Counted from the first letter of the stretch, positions 1 through 6,586 are shown. The stretch is 10,487 nucleotides of DNA from Solirubrobacterales bacterium 70-9 (GCA_001898095.1 MKSH01000075.1:23731-34217), one strand, 5' to 3'. Notes: a model not told the origin generated them from the letters alone. Numbers and translations: made by a program.

Positions 1-518
1 CGCTCACCTCGGCCTACGCGCCGATGGGTGCGCTGATCGCCTCCGACCGCGTCTTCGAGCCGTTCAGCGAGGGCAACGCCTCGTTCGCCCACGGCTTCAC
101 CTTTGCCGGCCACCCGGTGGCCTCGGCGATCGCGATGGCCAACCTCGACGTCTACGAGCGCGAGGACCTCTGCGGGCACGTGCTTGCCAAGGAGAGCGAG
201 TTCCGCGGGATGCTGGAGACGCTGCGCGACCTGCCGATCGTCGGTGACGTGCGCGGCGCCGGCTTCTTCCAGGCGATCGAGATGGTCAAAGACAAGGAGA
301 CCAAGGAGAGTTTCAACGACGAGGAGTCGGAGAAGCTGCTGCGCGGCTTCCTCTCGGTCGAGCTCTACAAGCGCGGGCTGATCTGCCGCGCCGACGACCG
401 CGGCGACCCGGTGATCCAGCTGGCGCCGCCGCTGATCTGCGACACCGAGCAGTTCGAAGAAATCCACGACATCCTGCGCGGCGTGCTCACCGACGCCTGG
501 GATAACCTGGCGGCGTAG
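1..518 (+). CDS. Class III (aspartate family) aminotransferase, C-terminal part
   Basis: This is the 3' part of a PLP-dependent fold-type I, class III aminotransferase; 171 residues remain (reading frame starts at base 3). The first visible residues, LTSAYAPMGA, are what normally follows the PLP-binding lysine, so that lysine lies just outside the window. The segment FAHGFTFAGHPVASAIAMAN is the family's signature, with the Thr/His-Pro part that contacts the cofactor phosphate and dimer partner. Near the end, the R..DPVIQLAPPLI stretch is the usual substrate-carboxylate region before the final helix. Such enzymes move amino groups from omega-amino acids or polyamines (beta-alanine, GABA, putrescine) to pyruvate or 2-oxoglutarate; the substrate cannot be read from this part. 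It stops 16 bp before the PucR regulator and close to ald, which suits a pyruvate/alanine-linked transaminase. Family is sure, substrate unknown. Confidence 0.93.
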   Translation, partial: LTSAYAPMGALIASDRVFEPFSEGNASFAHGFTFAGHPVASAIAMANLDVYEREDLCGHVLAKESEFRGMLETLRDLPIVGDVRGAGFFQAIEMVKDKETKESFNDEESEKLLRGFLSVELYKRGLICRADDRGDPVIQLAPPLICDTEQFEEIHDILRGVLTDAWDNLAA

Positions 519-534
519 GCTCCGAGGAGGTTGT

Positions 535-2091
535 GTGCTCACGGTCCAGAGCCTCCTCGATGAGCTCGACCTAGAACTGGCGACCGGGTCCAAGGCGGCC
601 TCGGCGCCGGTTCGGTGGGTGCATATCTCCGAGTTGCAGGACCCGACGCCGTGGCTGTCGGGGGGCGAGTTGATGCTCACCACCGGCATCCCCCTGGACA
701 CCGCGGCGAAGCAGCGCCAGTTCGTCGCCGACCTCGCCGAGCGCAACCTCGCGGGGCTCGGCTTCGGCACCGGCTTCAACCACAGACAATTGCCTAAAGC
801 TCTGGTGGACGAGGCCGAAAAGCGCTCGTTTCCACTCTTCGAGGTCCCCTACTCGACCCCGTTCATCGCGATCACCGAGAAGGCCTTCACCCGCCTGGTG
901 AACGAGCAGTACGAGGTGCTGCAGCGGGGGCTGGCGATCCAGCGGCGGCTCGAGCGGCTGGTGCTGGAGGAGCGCGGGCTGGAGGAAATCGCCGCCACCG
1001 TCGCCTCGGCGGTGGGCGGGACGGTGGCGATCCTCGACGGCCGCGGCGAGCGGCTGGCCGGACGCGGCTTTCGCCGCCAGCTGTCAGCCGACGCGATCGG
1101 CGGTATCCGCCGCGAGGTCGCCGGGCACGCGGGCGACGGGCATCCGTTCGTGCCCTCGCACCCCTCGTTGGCCGGACGGGCGCTCGCCCACCCGGTCGTC
1201 TCGCCGGGCGGCGGGCCGCCGCAGGCCTGGGTGGTGATCGTCCGCGACTCGGGTGGGCTGGGGGACTTCGAGCGGCTGATCCTGCAGCAGGCGGTGGCGA
1301 TCGTGGCGCTCGAGCTGATGCGCCGCCGGGTCGCCCGGGAGACCGAGCGGCGGCTGGCCGGCGACGTGCTCGCCGGGGCGCTCGGCGGGCTGATGGAGCC
1401 GATCGAGCTGCGCCGCCGGCTGGAGCCGTTCGGGATCGGCGAGGAGACCGCGGTGCTCGTCTTCACGGTCGACAACCCGGTGGGGGCGGCGGCGACGCTG
1501 GAAGCGACGCTGGCCGCGGCGGGCTGTGCGGCGGTTGTCGCCCCGCACGCGGTCGGCGGGCGGGAGCTGCTCTGCGCGGTGGTCGACGCCTCCGACCAGG
1601 ACCCGCTCGAGGTCGCCGCGACGGCGCGCGAGTCGCTGCCCGACGAGCGCGGGGCGGTCCGCGCCGCGGCCAGTCGCACCGCCCCGCCGGAGGCCCTGCG
1701 CCACTCCTTCCACGAGGCGCGCTGCGCCCTCGAAGCGACGGCCTTCGCCAACGGCTCGGCCCCGGAGGTCGCCTCCTGGCGGGACCTCGGCGCCTTCACC
1801 CTGCTGCTCTCGATCCAGGACGACGACGCGCTGACGCTCTACTGCGACCGCGTGCTCGGGCCGATCGAGGAAGGCGACGAGGAGCACGGCGGCGAGCTGC
1901 TGCGGTCGCTGGAGGCGTTCATCGAGCAGAACGGGCAGTGGGAGCGCGCCGCGCGCGAGGGCTACTGCCACCGCCACACCCTGCGCTACCGGATGCGCAA
2001 GGTCGAAGAGCTGACCGGGCGCGACCTCTCGCGCGCCCACGATCGGATCGAGTTCTGGCTGGCCCTGCGAGCAAGGGAGTTGGTGAGCTGA
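535..2091 (+). CDS. PucR family transcriptional regulator
   Basis: This is a 518-residue DNA-binding regulator of the PucR/CdaR type, cytoplasmic. Residues about 3-125 form the PucR N-terminal domain, with the hallmark stretch VRWVHISELQDPTPWLSGGE followed by LMLTTG (residues 26-51). The middle (about 280-400) fits the degenerate GGDEF-like domain of the family. Residues about 455-515 are the C-terminal helix-turn-helix (HTH_30), with E.NGQWERAAREGYCHRHTLRYRM. The GTG start at 535 is chosen because GAGGAGG lies 4 nt upstream (524-530) and the domain begins at once. PucR proteins control purine, amino acid or polyamine catabolism, usually of neighbouring genes. The gene sits 16 bp after an aminotransferase and its TGA overlaps the ATG of ald by one base, so it most likely regulates this amino-group catabolic locus. 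The effector is unknown. Confidence 0.93.
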   Translation: MLTVQSLLDELDLELATGSKAASAPVRWVHISELQDPTPWLSGGELMLTTGIPLDTAAKQRQFVADLAERNLAGLGFGTGFNHRQLPKALVDEAEKRSFPLFEVPYSTPFIAITEKAFTRLVNEQYEVLQRGLAIQRRLERLVLEERGLEEIAATVASAVGGTVAILDGRGERLAGRGFRRQLSADAIGGIRREVAGHAGDGHPFVPSHPSLAGRALAHPVVSPGGGPPQAWVVIVRDSGGLGDFERLILQQAVAIVALELMRRRVARETERRLAGDVLAGALGGLMEPIELRRRLEPFGIGEETAVLVFTVDNPVGAAATLEATLAAAGCAAVVAPHAVGGRELLCAVVDASDQDPLEVAATARESLPDERGAVRAAASRTAPPEALRHSFHEARCALEATAFANGSAPEVASWRDLGAFTLLLSIQDDDALTLYCDRVLGPIEEGDEEHGGELLRSLEAFIEQNGQWERAAREGYCHRHTLRYRMRKVEELTGRDLSRAHDRIEFWLALRARELVS

Positions 2092-3212
2092 TGAAGGTAG
2101 GAGTCCCCACCGAGATCAAGGCCGACGAGTACCGCGTCGCGATCACCCCGGCCGGGGTGCGCGAAATGGTCGAGCACGGGCACGAGGTGCTGATCCAGTC
2201 CGGCGCCGGCGAGGGCAGCGCGATCACCGACTCGCGCTACATCGAACAGGGGGCGCGGATCGTGCCCGACGCCGCCGCGGTCTTCGCCGAGGCGGAGATG
2301 ATCATCCACGTCAAGGAGTTGCAGGCAGAGGAGATCGCGATGCTGGGCGACCATCAGCTGCTCTTCACCTACCTGCACCTGGCGCCCGACCCGGAGCAGA
2401 CCCGCGGGCTCGCCGCCTCGGGGGCGACAGCGGTGGCCTACGAGACGGTCGAGGACTCCGGCGGGCGGCTGCCGCTGCTGGCGCCGATGAGCGAGGTGGC
2501 CGGGAAGATCGCCACCCAGGCGGGCGCCTACATGCTGCAGAAGCCGGAGGGCGGCCGGGGGATCCTGCTGGGCGGCGTGCCCGGCGTCGCGGCGGCCAAC
2601 GTGATGGTGATCGGCGGCGGCGTGGTCGGCATGAACGCGGCCTTCATCGCGATCGGGATGGAGGCCGACGTCTTCGTCTTCGACCGCTCGATCGACCGGC
2701 TGCGCGAACTCGACGTGATCTTCAACGGGCGCTGCTCGACCGTCTACTCGACCACGCTCGCGGTCGAGGAGATGCTGCCGCGGGCCGACCTGATCATCGG
2801 CGCGGTGCTGGTGCACGGGGCGCGGGCGCCGTACGTGATCAAGCGGGACCAGCTGAAGCTGATGAAACCGGGGGCGGTGATGGTCGACGTGGCGATCGAC
2901 CAGGGCGGCTGCTTCGAGACCTCCCACCCGACCACCCACCACGAGCCGACCTTCGAGGTCGAAGGGATCACCCACTACTGCGTCGCCAACATGCCCGGCG
3001 CGGTGCCGATCACCTCGACCCAGGCGCTGACCAACGCGACGCTGCCCTACGCGATCGCGATCGCCGACCACGGCCTCGCCGGGGCGATCAGCCGCATCCC
3101 GGGGCTGCGGCCCGGCGTCAACGTGGCGGCCGGCATGGTCACCCACCCGGCGGTCGCCGAGGGGGTCGGCATGGATTACGTCCCCGTCGACACGGCGCTC
3201 GGCCTCGCCTAG
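2091..3212 (+). CDS. ald: Alanine dehydrogenase (NAD-dependent)
   Basis: Alanine dehydrogenase interconverts L-alanine + NAD + water with pyruvate, ammonia and NADH. The protein has 373 residues, the normal length. Expected functional residues are present: Arg15 (YRVAITP) and Lys75 (HVKE) for pyruvate binding, catalytic His96 (YLHLAPD) and Asp270 (VDVAIDQGG), a Rossmann motif [14 protein letters not shown] at about 171-184, and Asp198 in VFDRS at the NAD ribose position. The C-terminus [18 protein letters not shown] is typical. An upstream in-frame start at 1938 exists, but it lies inside pucR and would add an arginine-rich tail unlike the family. The ATG at 2091 shares one base with the pucR TGA (TGATG), so the two are translationally coupled. 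With the upstream aminotransferase it can recycle pyruvate/alanine and release ammonium. Confidence 0.97.
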   Translation: MKVGVPTEIKADEYRVAITPAGVREMVEHGHEVLIQSGAGEGSAITDSRYIEQGARIVPDAAAVFAEAEMIIHVKELQAEEIAMLGDHQLLFTYLHLAPDPEQTRGLAASGATAVAYETVEDSGGRLPLLAPMSEVAGKIATQAGAYMLQKPEGGRGILLGGVPGVAAANVMVIGGGVVGMNAAFIAIGMEADVFVFDRSIDRLRELDVIFNGRCSTVYSTTLAVEEMLPRADLIIGAVLVHGARAPYVIKRDQLKLMKPGAVMVDVAIDQGGCFETSHPTTHHEPTFEVEGITHYCVANMPGAVPITSTQALTNATLPYAIAIADHGLAGAISRIPGLRPGVNVAAGMVTHPAVAEGVGMDYVPVDTALGLA

Positions 3213-3225
3213 ACGCCGCTCTCCA

Positions 3226-3231
3226 TATGCT
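3226..3231 (+). promoter_or_regulatory. Candidate -10 box (TATGCT) for the RTX-type gene
   Basis: TATGCT fits the actinobacterial TANNNT -10 pattern and ends 9 nt before the GTG at 3241. There is no Shine-Dalgarno sequence before that GTG, so transcription may start at or near the start codon (leaderless mRNA). No convincing -35 box is seen. The site lies in the 28-bp gap after ald. Inference only. Confidence 0.35.
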
Positions 3232-3240
3232 GCTCCGGTC

Positions 3241-5019
3241 GTGGGTCGAGGCCGGGGCAAGACGAGGGCGGCATTCCTGTCGTCGCTCGTCGTCCTCGGC
3301 CTGCTCGCTGCGCACGCCGTGGCGGCCGGCGGCGGCGAAGAAGAAGTGCACCGCTGCCACGGGCGCCAGGCGGACATCGTCGGCACTTCCGGGGACGACG
3401 TCATCTACGGGACCTCGGGCCGCGACGTGATCTGGGCCGGGCCGGGCGACGACAAGGTCTTCGGTGAGCTCGGCAACGACCTGATCTGCGGCGGCGCCGG
3501 CGACGACATCCTCCACGGTGGCCGCGGCAACGACGAAATCTACGGCGGGCGCGGCGCCGATCGGGTCTACGGCGACCTCGGCGACGACAAGGTGACCGGC
3601 GGGGCGGGCGACTACGACGACGTCAGCGGCGGACTCGGCATCGATACCGTGAACGGCGGGCCGGGGGACTATGACCTGGTCCACGGGGACTACGGGTACG
3701 ACCGCATGTCGGGCGGGCCGGGGAAGCACGACATCGCCTCCTTCGCGACCGCGGTGGCGGGCGGCAAGGGGACCGGGATCTGGGCCTCGCTGCGCAAGCA
3801 CGTCGCCCGCGGCGACGGCCACGACAAGCTCTACGGCTTCGAGGACCTCGAAGGCTCGGCCTTCCGCGACACCCTGATCGGCAACGGCGGGCCGAACGCG
3901 ATCGACGGCGGACCGGGTGACGACACGCTGATCGGCGGCGGCGGCCACGACACGCTCGACGGCGGCCAGGGGAGCGACCGCTGCCGCGGGGCGCGCGGGC
4001 GGACCATCTCCTGCGGCAAGGAAGCGCCGCCGCGGGGGAGTGCCTACGTGCAGGTCGACGAGGCGTCGAACGGCGGCGGCGGCGTGCAGGTCGTCGGCGG
4101 CGCCGGCCGCGACGACATCACCGTCTCGTTCGAGGAAGCGACCGAAACGCTGACGGTCACCGCGGCCGCGCCGCTGGCCGCCGGGCCGGGATGCGTCCAC
4201 GCCACCGACGTGGCGCCGAGCTTCGCCCCGCGGCGGGTCGAGTGTCCTCTCGACGGCCCTGCCCGCTGGCTCATGGTCGACGGCGGGCCGGGCGACGACC
4301 GCCTGATCGTCAAGGGCTCGCTGGTCGCGGTCGGCTTCATCAGGATCGCCGGCGGCTTCGGCGACGACCTGATCCGCGGCGGCCCCGAGGACGATCTGCT
4401 CCAGGCCGGTCCCGGTGCCGACCGCCTCTACGGCGGCCCCGGCGCCGACGGCCTGGTCGGCAGCACGCCCGGCCCGACCTACCTCTACGGCGGCGCGGGC
4501 GGCGACCTGCTCGCGGCGGGCGGCGGCTGCGCGGGCGGCGCCCTGGTCGGCGGCAGCGGCCGCGACGACGCCTCCTTCGCCGAGACCGGCCGGCACCCCG
4601 GCCGGCTCATCGTCAGCTTCCCCGCGCACGCCGCCTGGATCACCGCGATCCCCGGCTGCCACCGCGTCTACCTCTCGCCGACCGACGAGGACATGGAGGG
4701 CTCCTTCGGCCCCGACACCCTGATCGGCAACGGCCGCCCCAACGCGATGCTCGGCCAGCCCGGTAAGGACATCTTCATCGGCAACGGCGGCGACGACGTG
4801 ATCGACGCCCGCGACGGCGTGAAAGACATCTCGATCCAGTGCGGCAAGGGCCATCCCCGCGTCCCGGCCGTCCCGAAGACGAAACACCACAAACGCATCC
4901 CGCCGATCCCGGCCACCGGCCGTCCCGAAGGCCGAGCCCTGATCGACTCCATCGACCCCGCCCCCTTCAACTGCGCCGCCGTAGTCCACGGCACCCCCGT
5001 CCCCGGCCTCCACGGCTGA
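3241..5019 (+). CDS. Secreted RTX-type (hemolysin-type calcium-binding repeat) protein
   Basis: The protein has 592 residues. Residues 1-28 look like a Sec signal peptide: basic GRGRGKTR, hydrophobic AAFLSSLVVLGLLAA, and an AVA cleavage site near residue 28. Residues 48-248 are a run of nine-residue GGxGxDxUx repeats (for example GGAGDDILH, GGRGNDEIY, GGPGDDTLI), which fold as a calcium-binding parallel beta-roll. A second, looser block covers about 347-442 and a third about 489-526. The part between (about 260-346) has no repeats and may be a beta domain. The tail after 534 is proline- and lysine/histidine-rich, with no LPxTG anchor. Cysteines occur outside the first repeat block (for example 39, 258, 318, 335, 430, 473, 534, 578), which suits an exported protein. 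No catalytic domain is visible, so a cell-surface or extracellular structural or adhesive role is only a guess. No RTX-type ABC secretion genes are in the window. The GTG start is the only in-frame option that keeps the signal peptide. Confidence 0.85.
   Translation: MGRGRGKTRAAFLSSLVVLGLLAAHAVAAGGGEEEVHRCHGRQADIVGTSGDDVIYGTSGRDVIWAGPGDDKVFGELGNDLICGGAGDDILHGGRGNDEIYGGRGADRVYGDLGDDKVTGGAGDYDDVSGGLGIDTVNGGPGDYDLVHGDYGYDRMSGGPGKHDIASFATAVAGGKGTGIWASLRKHVARGDGHDKLYGFEDLEGSAFRDTLIGNGGPNAIDGGPGDDTLIGGGGHDTLDGGQGSDRCRGARGRTISCGKEAPPRGSAYVQVDEASNGGGGVQVVGGAGRDDITVSFEEATETLTVTAAAPLAAGPGCVHATDVAPSFAPRRVECPLDGPARWLMVDGGPGDDRLIVKGSLVAVGFIRIAGGFGDDLIRGGPEDDLLQAGPGADRLYGGPGADGLVGSTPGPTYLYGGAGGDLLAAGGGCAGGALVGGSGRDDASFAETGRHPGRLIVSFPAHAAWITAIPGCHRVYLSPTDEDMEGSFGPDTLIGNGRPNAMLGQPGKDIFIGNGGDDVIDARDGVKDISIQCGKGHPRVPAVPKTKHHKRIPPIPATGRPEGRALIDSIDPAPFNCAAVVHGTPVPGLHG
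3382..3984 (+). repeat. RTX nonapeptide repeat block (in-gene)
   Basis: This stretch encodes residues 48-248 of the RTX-type protein, with around fifteen degenerate GGxGxDxUx units. At the DNA level the repeats appear as recurring GGCGG-GGCGACGAC words. They are protein repeats with no spacers, not a CRISPR array. They also hold open long reading frames on the opposite strand. Confidence 0.85.
3727..3963 (+). repeat. RTX module copy 1 of an internal duplication
   Basis: Residues 163-241 match residues 441-526 (4561-4818) in order: (H/R)D.ASFA.T, then G-rich/H, then EDLEGSAFRDTLIGNG versus EDMEGSFGPDTLIGNG, then (G/R)PNA..G.PG.D..IG.GG.D..D. This is the larger module known from serralysin- and RTX-like proteins, in which a 'D.ASF' strand leads into an 'E.L.GS..DTL.GN' strand. 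The two copies have diverged clearly, so the duplication is old. Confidence 0.7.
4561..4818 (+). repeat. RTX module copy 2 of an internal duplication
   Basis: Residues 441-526 form the second copy of the module at 3727-3963. It shares DDASFAET, EDMEGS, DTLIGNGRPNA and GGDDVIDARDG with copy 1. This copy carries an extra CHRVYLSPTDE insert and ends the repeat part of the protein. Confidence 0.7.
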
Positions 5020-5052
5020 CGAAAAGGGCATCGAGGGGGGAGAGATTCCAAG

Positions 5053-5095
5053 CCCTGGTCCCTTTGTAGCCCTGTGGGCGACAAAGGGACCAGGG
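5053..5095. repeat. Near-perfect 43-bp palindrome / strong hairpin
   Basis: The left arm CCCTGGTCCCTTTGT (5053-5067) is the exact reverse complement of the right arm ACAAAGGGACCAGGG (5081-5095). After one mismatch (A5068/G5080) four more base pairs form (5069-5072 with 5076-5079), leaving a three-base loop at 5073-5075. The stem starts 34 nt after the RTX-type stop codon. No T-run follows it, so it is not a standard Rho-independent terminator. It may be a REP-like dispersed palindrome, a terminator without a U tract, or an mRNA structure over the next gene's start, because the putative GTG (5074-5076) lies at the tip of the loop. The structure is certain; the function is not. Confidence 0.9.
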
Positions 5096-5756
5096 TTGGG
5101 CATGGAGAGTTGGCGGAGTTGGCGACCCGGCAGCATGGAGTTGTGTCGACGCGGCAGTTGGCGCGGCTGGGTTACACGCGGAGCTCGGCGTCCAAGGCCA
5201 ATGGGGTGGGACGGCTTCACAGGATCCATCGCGGCGTCTATCGAGTCGGACACACGGATCTCTCCTGGGATGGACGCTGTATGGCGGCTGTACTCGCCGC
5301 GCAACCGGCCGTCGCCAGCCACTGGTCGGCGGCGTGGCTCTGGGGACTGCTGTGGTCGCGGCCGGGGACCCTCCACGTCACCTGTCCTCGCAAGCGCCAT
5401 TCGAAGCGGCCGTTCGTGACGCACACGGCCGACCTCCCCGAGGTCGATCGCGCTGTGCGCAACGGGATTCCCGTCACCTCGGTCGCGCGGACGATCCTCG
5501 ACATCGCGGTCGGCTCCCGGCCGAAGACCGTCGGGCGCTACATCGAGCAGGCGGACGAGGGCAAGGTCTTCGACCTGCGGGAGATGCGGGGACTACTCGA
5601 GCGCTCTACCGGCCATCGAGGCAAGGCGACGGTCTGCGCCGCCCTCGCTGCCTACCGGCCGGAGGGCGTCTTCACGCGCTCGGGGTTCGAGCGGAGGCGG
5701 CGTGGTCGATTCACTCCGCGGGCACCTGGCGCGCCGTGCGCGGCTCCCTTGACTAG
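5074..5756 (+). pseudogene. AbiEi-antitoxin-like / DUF559-type protein, 3'-truncated
   Basis: About 208 residues (5074-5697) match the N-terminal and middle part of actinobacterial proteins that begin with a winged-helix AbiEi antitoxin domain. Visible stretches are LAELATRQHGVVSTRQLARL, GRLHRIHRGVYRVGH, WDGRCMAAVLA, ASHWSAAWLWGLL and GIPVTSVARTILDIA. Relatives usually run to about 290-310 residues and end in a DUF559 (restriction-endonuclease-like) domain, which should start at the RSGFERR reached here at 5697. Instead the frame becomes Arg/Pro-rich, meets no stop, crosses two small genes and ends at 6561 in frame with the rhodanese. In the next frame a short stretch containing EAAWSIHS..TW stops at 5756 and could be a remnant of the E.D.W..H part of DUF559, with an internal deletion; this is weak. 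The start is uncertain: GTG 5074 lies in a hairpin loop with no ribosome site, and TTG 5119 with GGAGAG upstream is an alternative. No partner toxin is nearby. Confidence 0.7.
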
Positions 5757-5759
5757 GCT
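5754..5759 (+). promoter_or_regulatory. Candidate -10 box (TAGGCT) before the 68-codon ORF
   Basis: TAGGCT fits TANNNT and ends 6 nt before the GTG at 5766. No Shine-Dalgarno sequence precedes that GTG, so a leaderless transcript covering the small ORF, dodecin and rhodanese is possible. No -35 box is convincing. Inference only. Confidence 0.3.
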
Positions 5760-5765
5760 AGGTCC

Positions 5766-5972
5766 GTGGCCGAGAAGACCGCAACTGGAGCAGAGGCAGC
5801 CGCGATCGCCGCAGCGATCGCGCGCTTCGAGGCGGAGTTCGCCGCCGTACCGGCGGAGGCCCCGCAATACGCGGTCACACCGTGGCAGCGCGCCGCGCTG
5901 CTCGAGGGAGTGGGCGCCAAGCAGGACATCCAGGACCCACAAGCACGAGGAGGAGCGAGATGGCAGTCGTGA
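5766..5972 (+). CDS. Small hypothetical protein (68 aa)
   Basis: I do not recognise this small protein firmly. It has an alanine-rich, probably helical N-terminal half (AAAIAAAIARFEAEFAA) and a PWQRAALLEGV motif at 39-49. The motif recalls small accessory subunits or tails of actinobacterial biotin-dependent carboxylases, but no carboxylase gene is in the window. The last 13 bases overlap the dodecin gene in another frame, and the dodecin ribosome binding site lies inside its 3' end, so its tail (KQDIQDPQARGGARWQS) looks like read-through and the gene may have lost its natural end. It starts with GTG just after a TAGGCT box and no ribosome site. It may be real, decayed, or chance; the conserved-looking middle favours real. 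Confidence 0.5.
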   Translation: MAEKTATGAEAAAIAAAIARFEAEFAAVPAEAPQYAVTPWQRAALLEGVGAKQDIQDPQARGGARWQS

Positions 5973-6169
5973 AAATCATCGAGCTCGTCGGCAGCTCCAA
6001 GACGTCGACGGACGATGCAGCCAGGCAGGCCCTGGCCCAGGCGCAGGGGTCCCTGCGCAATATCCGCGCCGTCGACATCGTCTCGACCGGGATCCGCGGC
6101 GAGAACCTGGACGAGTTCCGGGCGCACGTTCGCGTTGCCTTCCTGATCGAGGGCTCGGAGGTCGAGTGA
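5960..6169 (+). CDS. Dodecin family protein
   Basis: This 69-residue protein has the dodecin layout: beta strand VVKIIELVGSS, helix TDDAARQALAQAQGSLRN, strand IRAVDIVSTGIRG, and strand FRAHVRVAFLIE. Dodecins form hollow dodecamers that store or buffer flavins (and sometimes CoA) in the cytoplasm. The ATG at 5960 is chosen because AGGAGG (5948-5953) lies 6 nt upstream and the fold begins directly; a longer in-frame start at 5882 would add residues foreign to the family. The stop TGA shares one base with the rhodanese ATG, so the pair is translationally coupled. There is no tryptophan in the protein: by alignment from memory with the Halobacterium dodecin, the flavin-stacking Trp36 corresponds to Ala37 and the partner Gln55 to Arg54. 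Flavin binding may therefore differ. The family call is firm. Confidence 0.9.
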   Translation: MAVVKIIELVGSSKTSTDDAARQALAQAQGSLRNIRAVDIVSTGIRGENLDEFRAHVRVAFLIEGSEVE

Positions 6170-6561
6170 TGGCGGACGCCGCCGACGCGTCGCCGAAGGA
6201 AATCTCCCGCGCCGAGGCGCGGGAGATGCTCGGCGACGGTGCCCAACTGATCGACGTGCGCGCCGACCACGAGTGGGAGACGGGGCACCTGCCCGGCGCC
6301 ACCCACATCGCGCTGCCGGACCTGCCCGCCCGGGTCGGGGAGATCGACAAGGGTAAGCCGGTGATCCTCTACTGTCGCGGCGGCAACCGCTCGACCATGG
6401 CGACGGTGGCGCTGGCCGAGGCGGGATACGACGCGGCGAAGCTGATCGAGGGCGCGACGGGCTGGGAGGAAGAGGGCCTGCCGTTCGAGCCGGAGGGCGG
6501 ATACGTCGCCGAGTCGGGCGAAGCCGCAGCGGTTCTTGAGGCGCGCAAACGCGCTTCCTGA
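6169..6561 (+). CDS. Rhodanese-like sulfurtransferase, single domain
   Basis: This 130-residue protein is one rhodanese domain, which carries sulfane sulfur as a cysteine persulfide and passes it to an acceptor. The chain shows the opening ISRAEAREML, the LIDVRADHEWETGHLPGATH stretch (27-46) and the active loop YCRGGNRS with catalytic Cys69, followed by AGY..A..L.GA..GWEEEGLP, all normal for the family. No signal peptide is seen, so it is cytoplasmic. The ATG at 6169 overlaps the dodecin stop (TGATG). The sulfite reductase starts 66 bp downstream, so a role in sulfur transfer near sulfate assimilation is plausible but inferred. The same frame stays open upstream to 5074 through unrelated sequence, which is an accident of the decayed AbiEi-like gene and not part of this protein. 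Confidence 0.93.
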   Translation: MADAADASPKEISRAEAREMLGDGAQLIDVRADHEWETGHLPGATHIALPDLPARVGEIDKGKPVILYCRGGNRSTMATVALAEAGYDAAKLIEGATGWEEEGLPFEPEGGYVAESGEAAAVLEARKRAS

Positions 6562-6586
6562 GCCGAATTAGAAAACTTCTCGGATA

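Noticed and set aside
1938..2090. Upstream in-frame extension of ald
   Set aside because: It lies inside pucR and adds an Arg/Pro-rich segment; Ald proteins begin MKVGVP, which matches the ATG at 2091.
1986..3404. 472-codon open frame on the - strand
   Set aside because: It is antisense to ald, with a His/Arg/Asp-rich translation without domains; ald is certain.
3382..4830. CRISPR-like repetition
   Set aside because: The repeats are 27-bp units coding for GGxGxDxUx peptides, degenerate and without unique spacers.
5053..5095. Rho-independent terminator for the RTX-type gene
   Set aside because: The stem is strong, but GGGTTGGGC follows it and not a T-run; listed as a palindrome of unknown role.
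3139..5424. 761-codon open frame on the - strand
   Set aside because: It lies opposite the RTX-type gene. The translation is low-complexity Val/Ala/Asp/Arg with no family features; the regular GC-rich repeat codons keep the opposite strand free of stops.
5074..5756. Active type IV toxin-antitoxin (AbiE) system
   Set aside because: Only the antitoxin-like winged helix is present, the protein is truncated, and no AbiEii nucleotidyltransferase gene is adjacent.
5882..5959. Upstream in-frame extension of dodecin
   Set aside because: A strong AGGAGG precedes the ATG at 5960, and dodecins start at the first beta strand.
6563..6583. Terminator after the rhodanese (CCGA...TCGG)
   Set aside because: Only four base pairs form around a 13-base loop; too weak.
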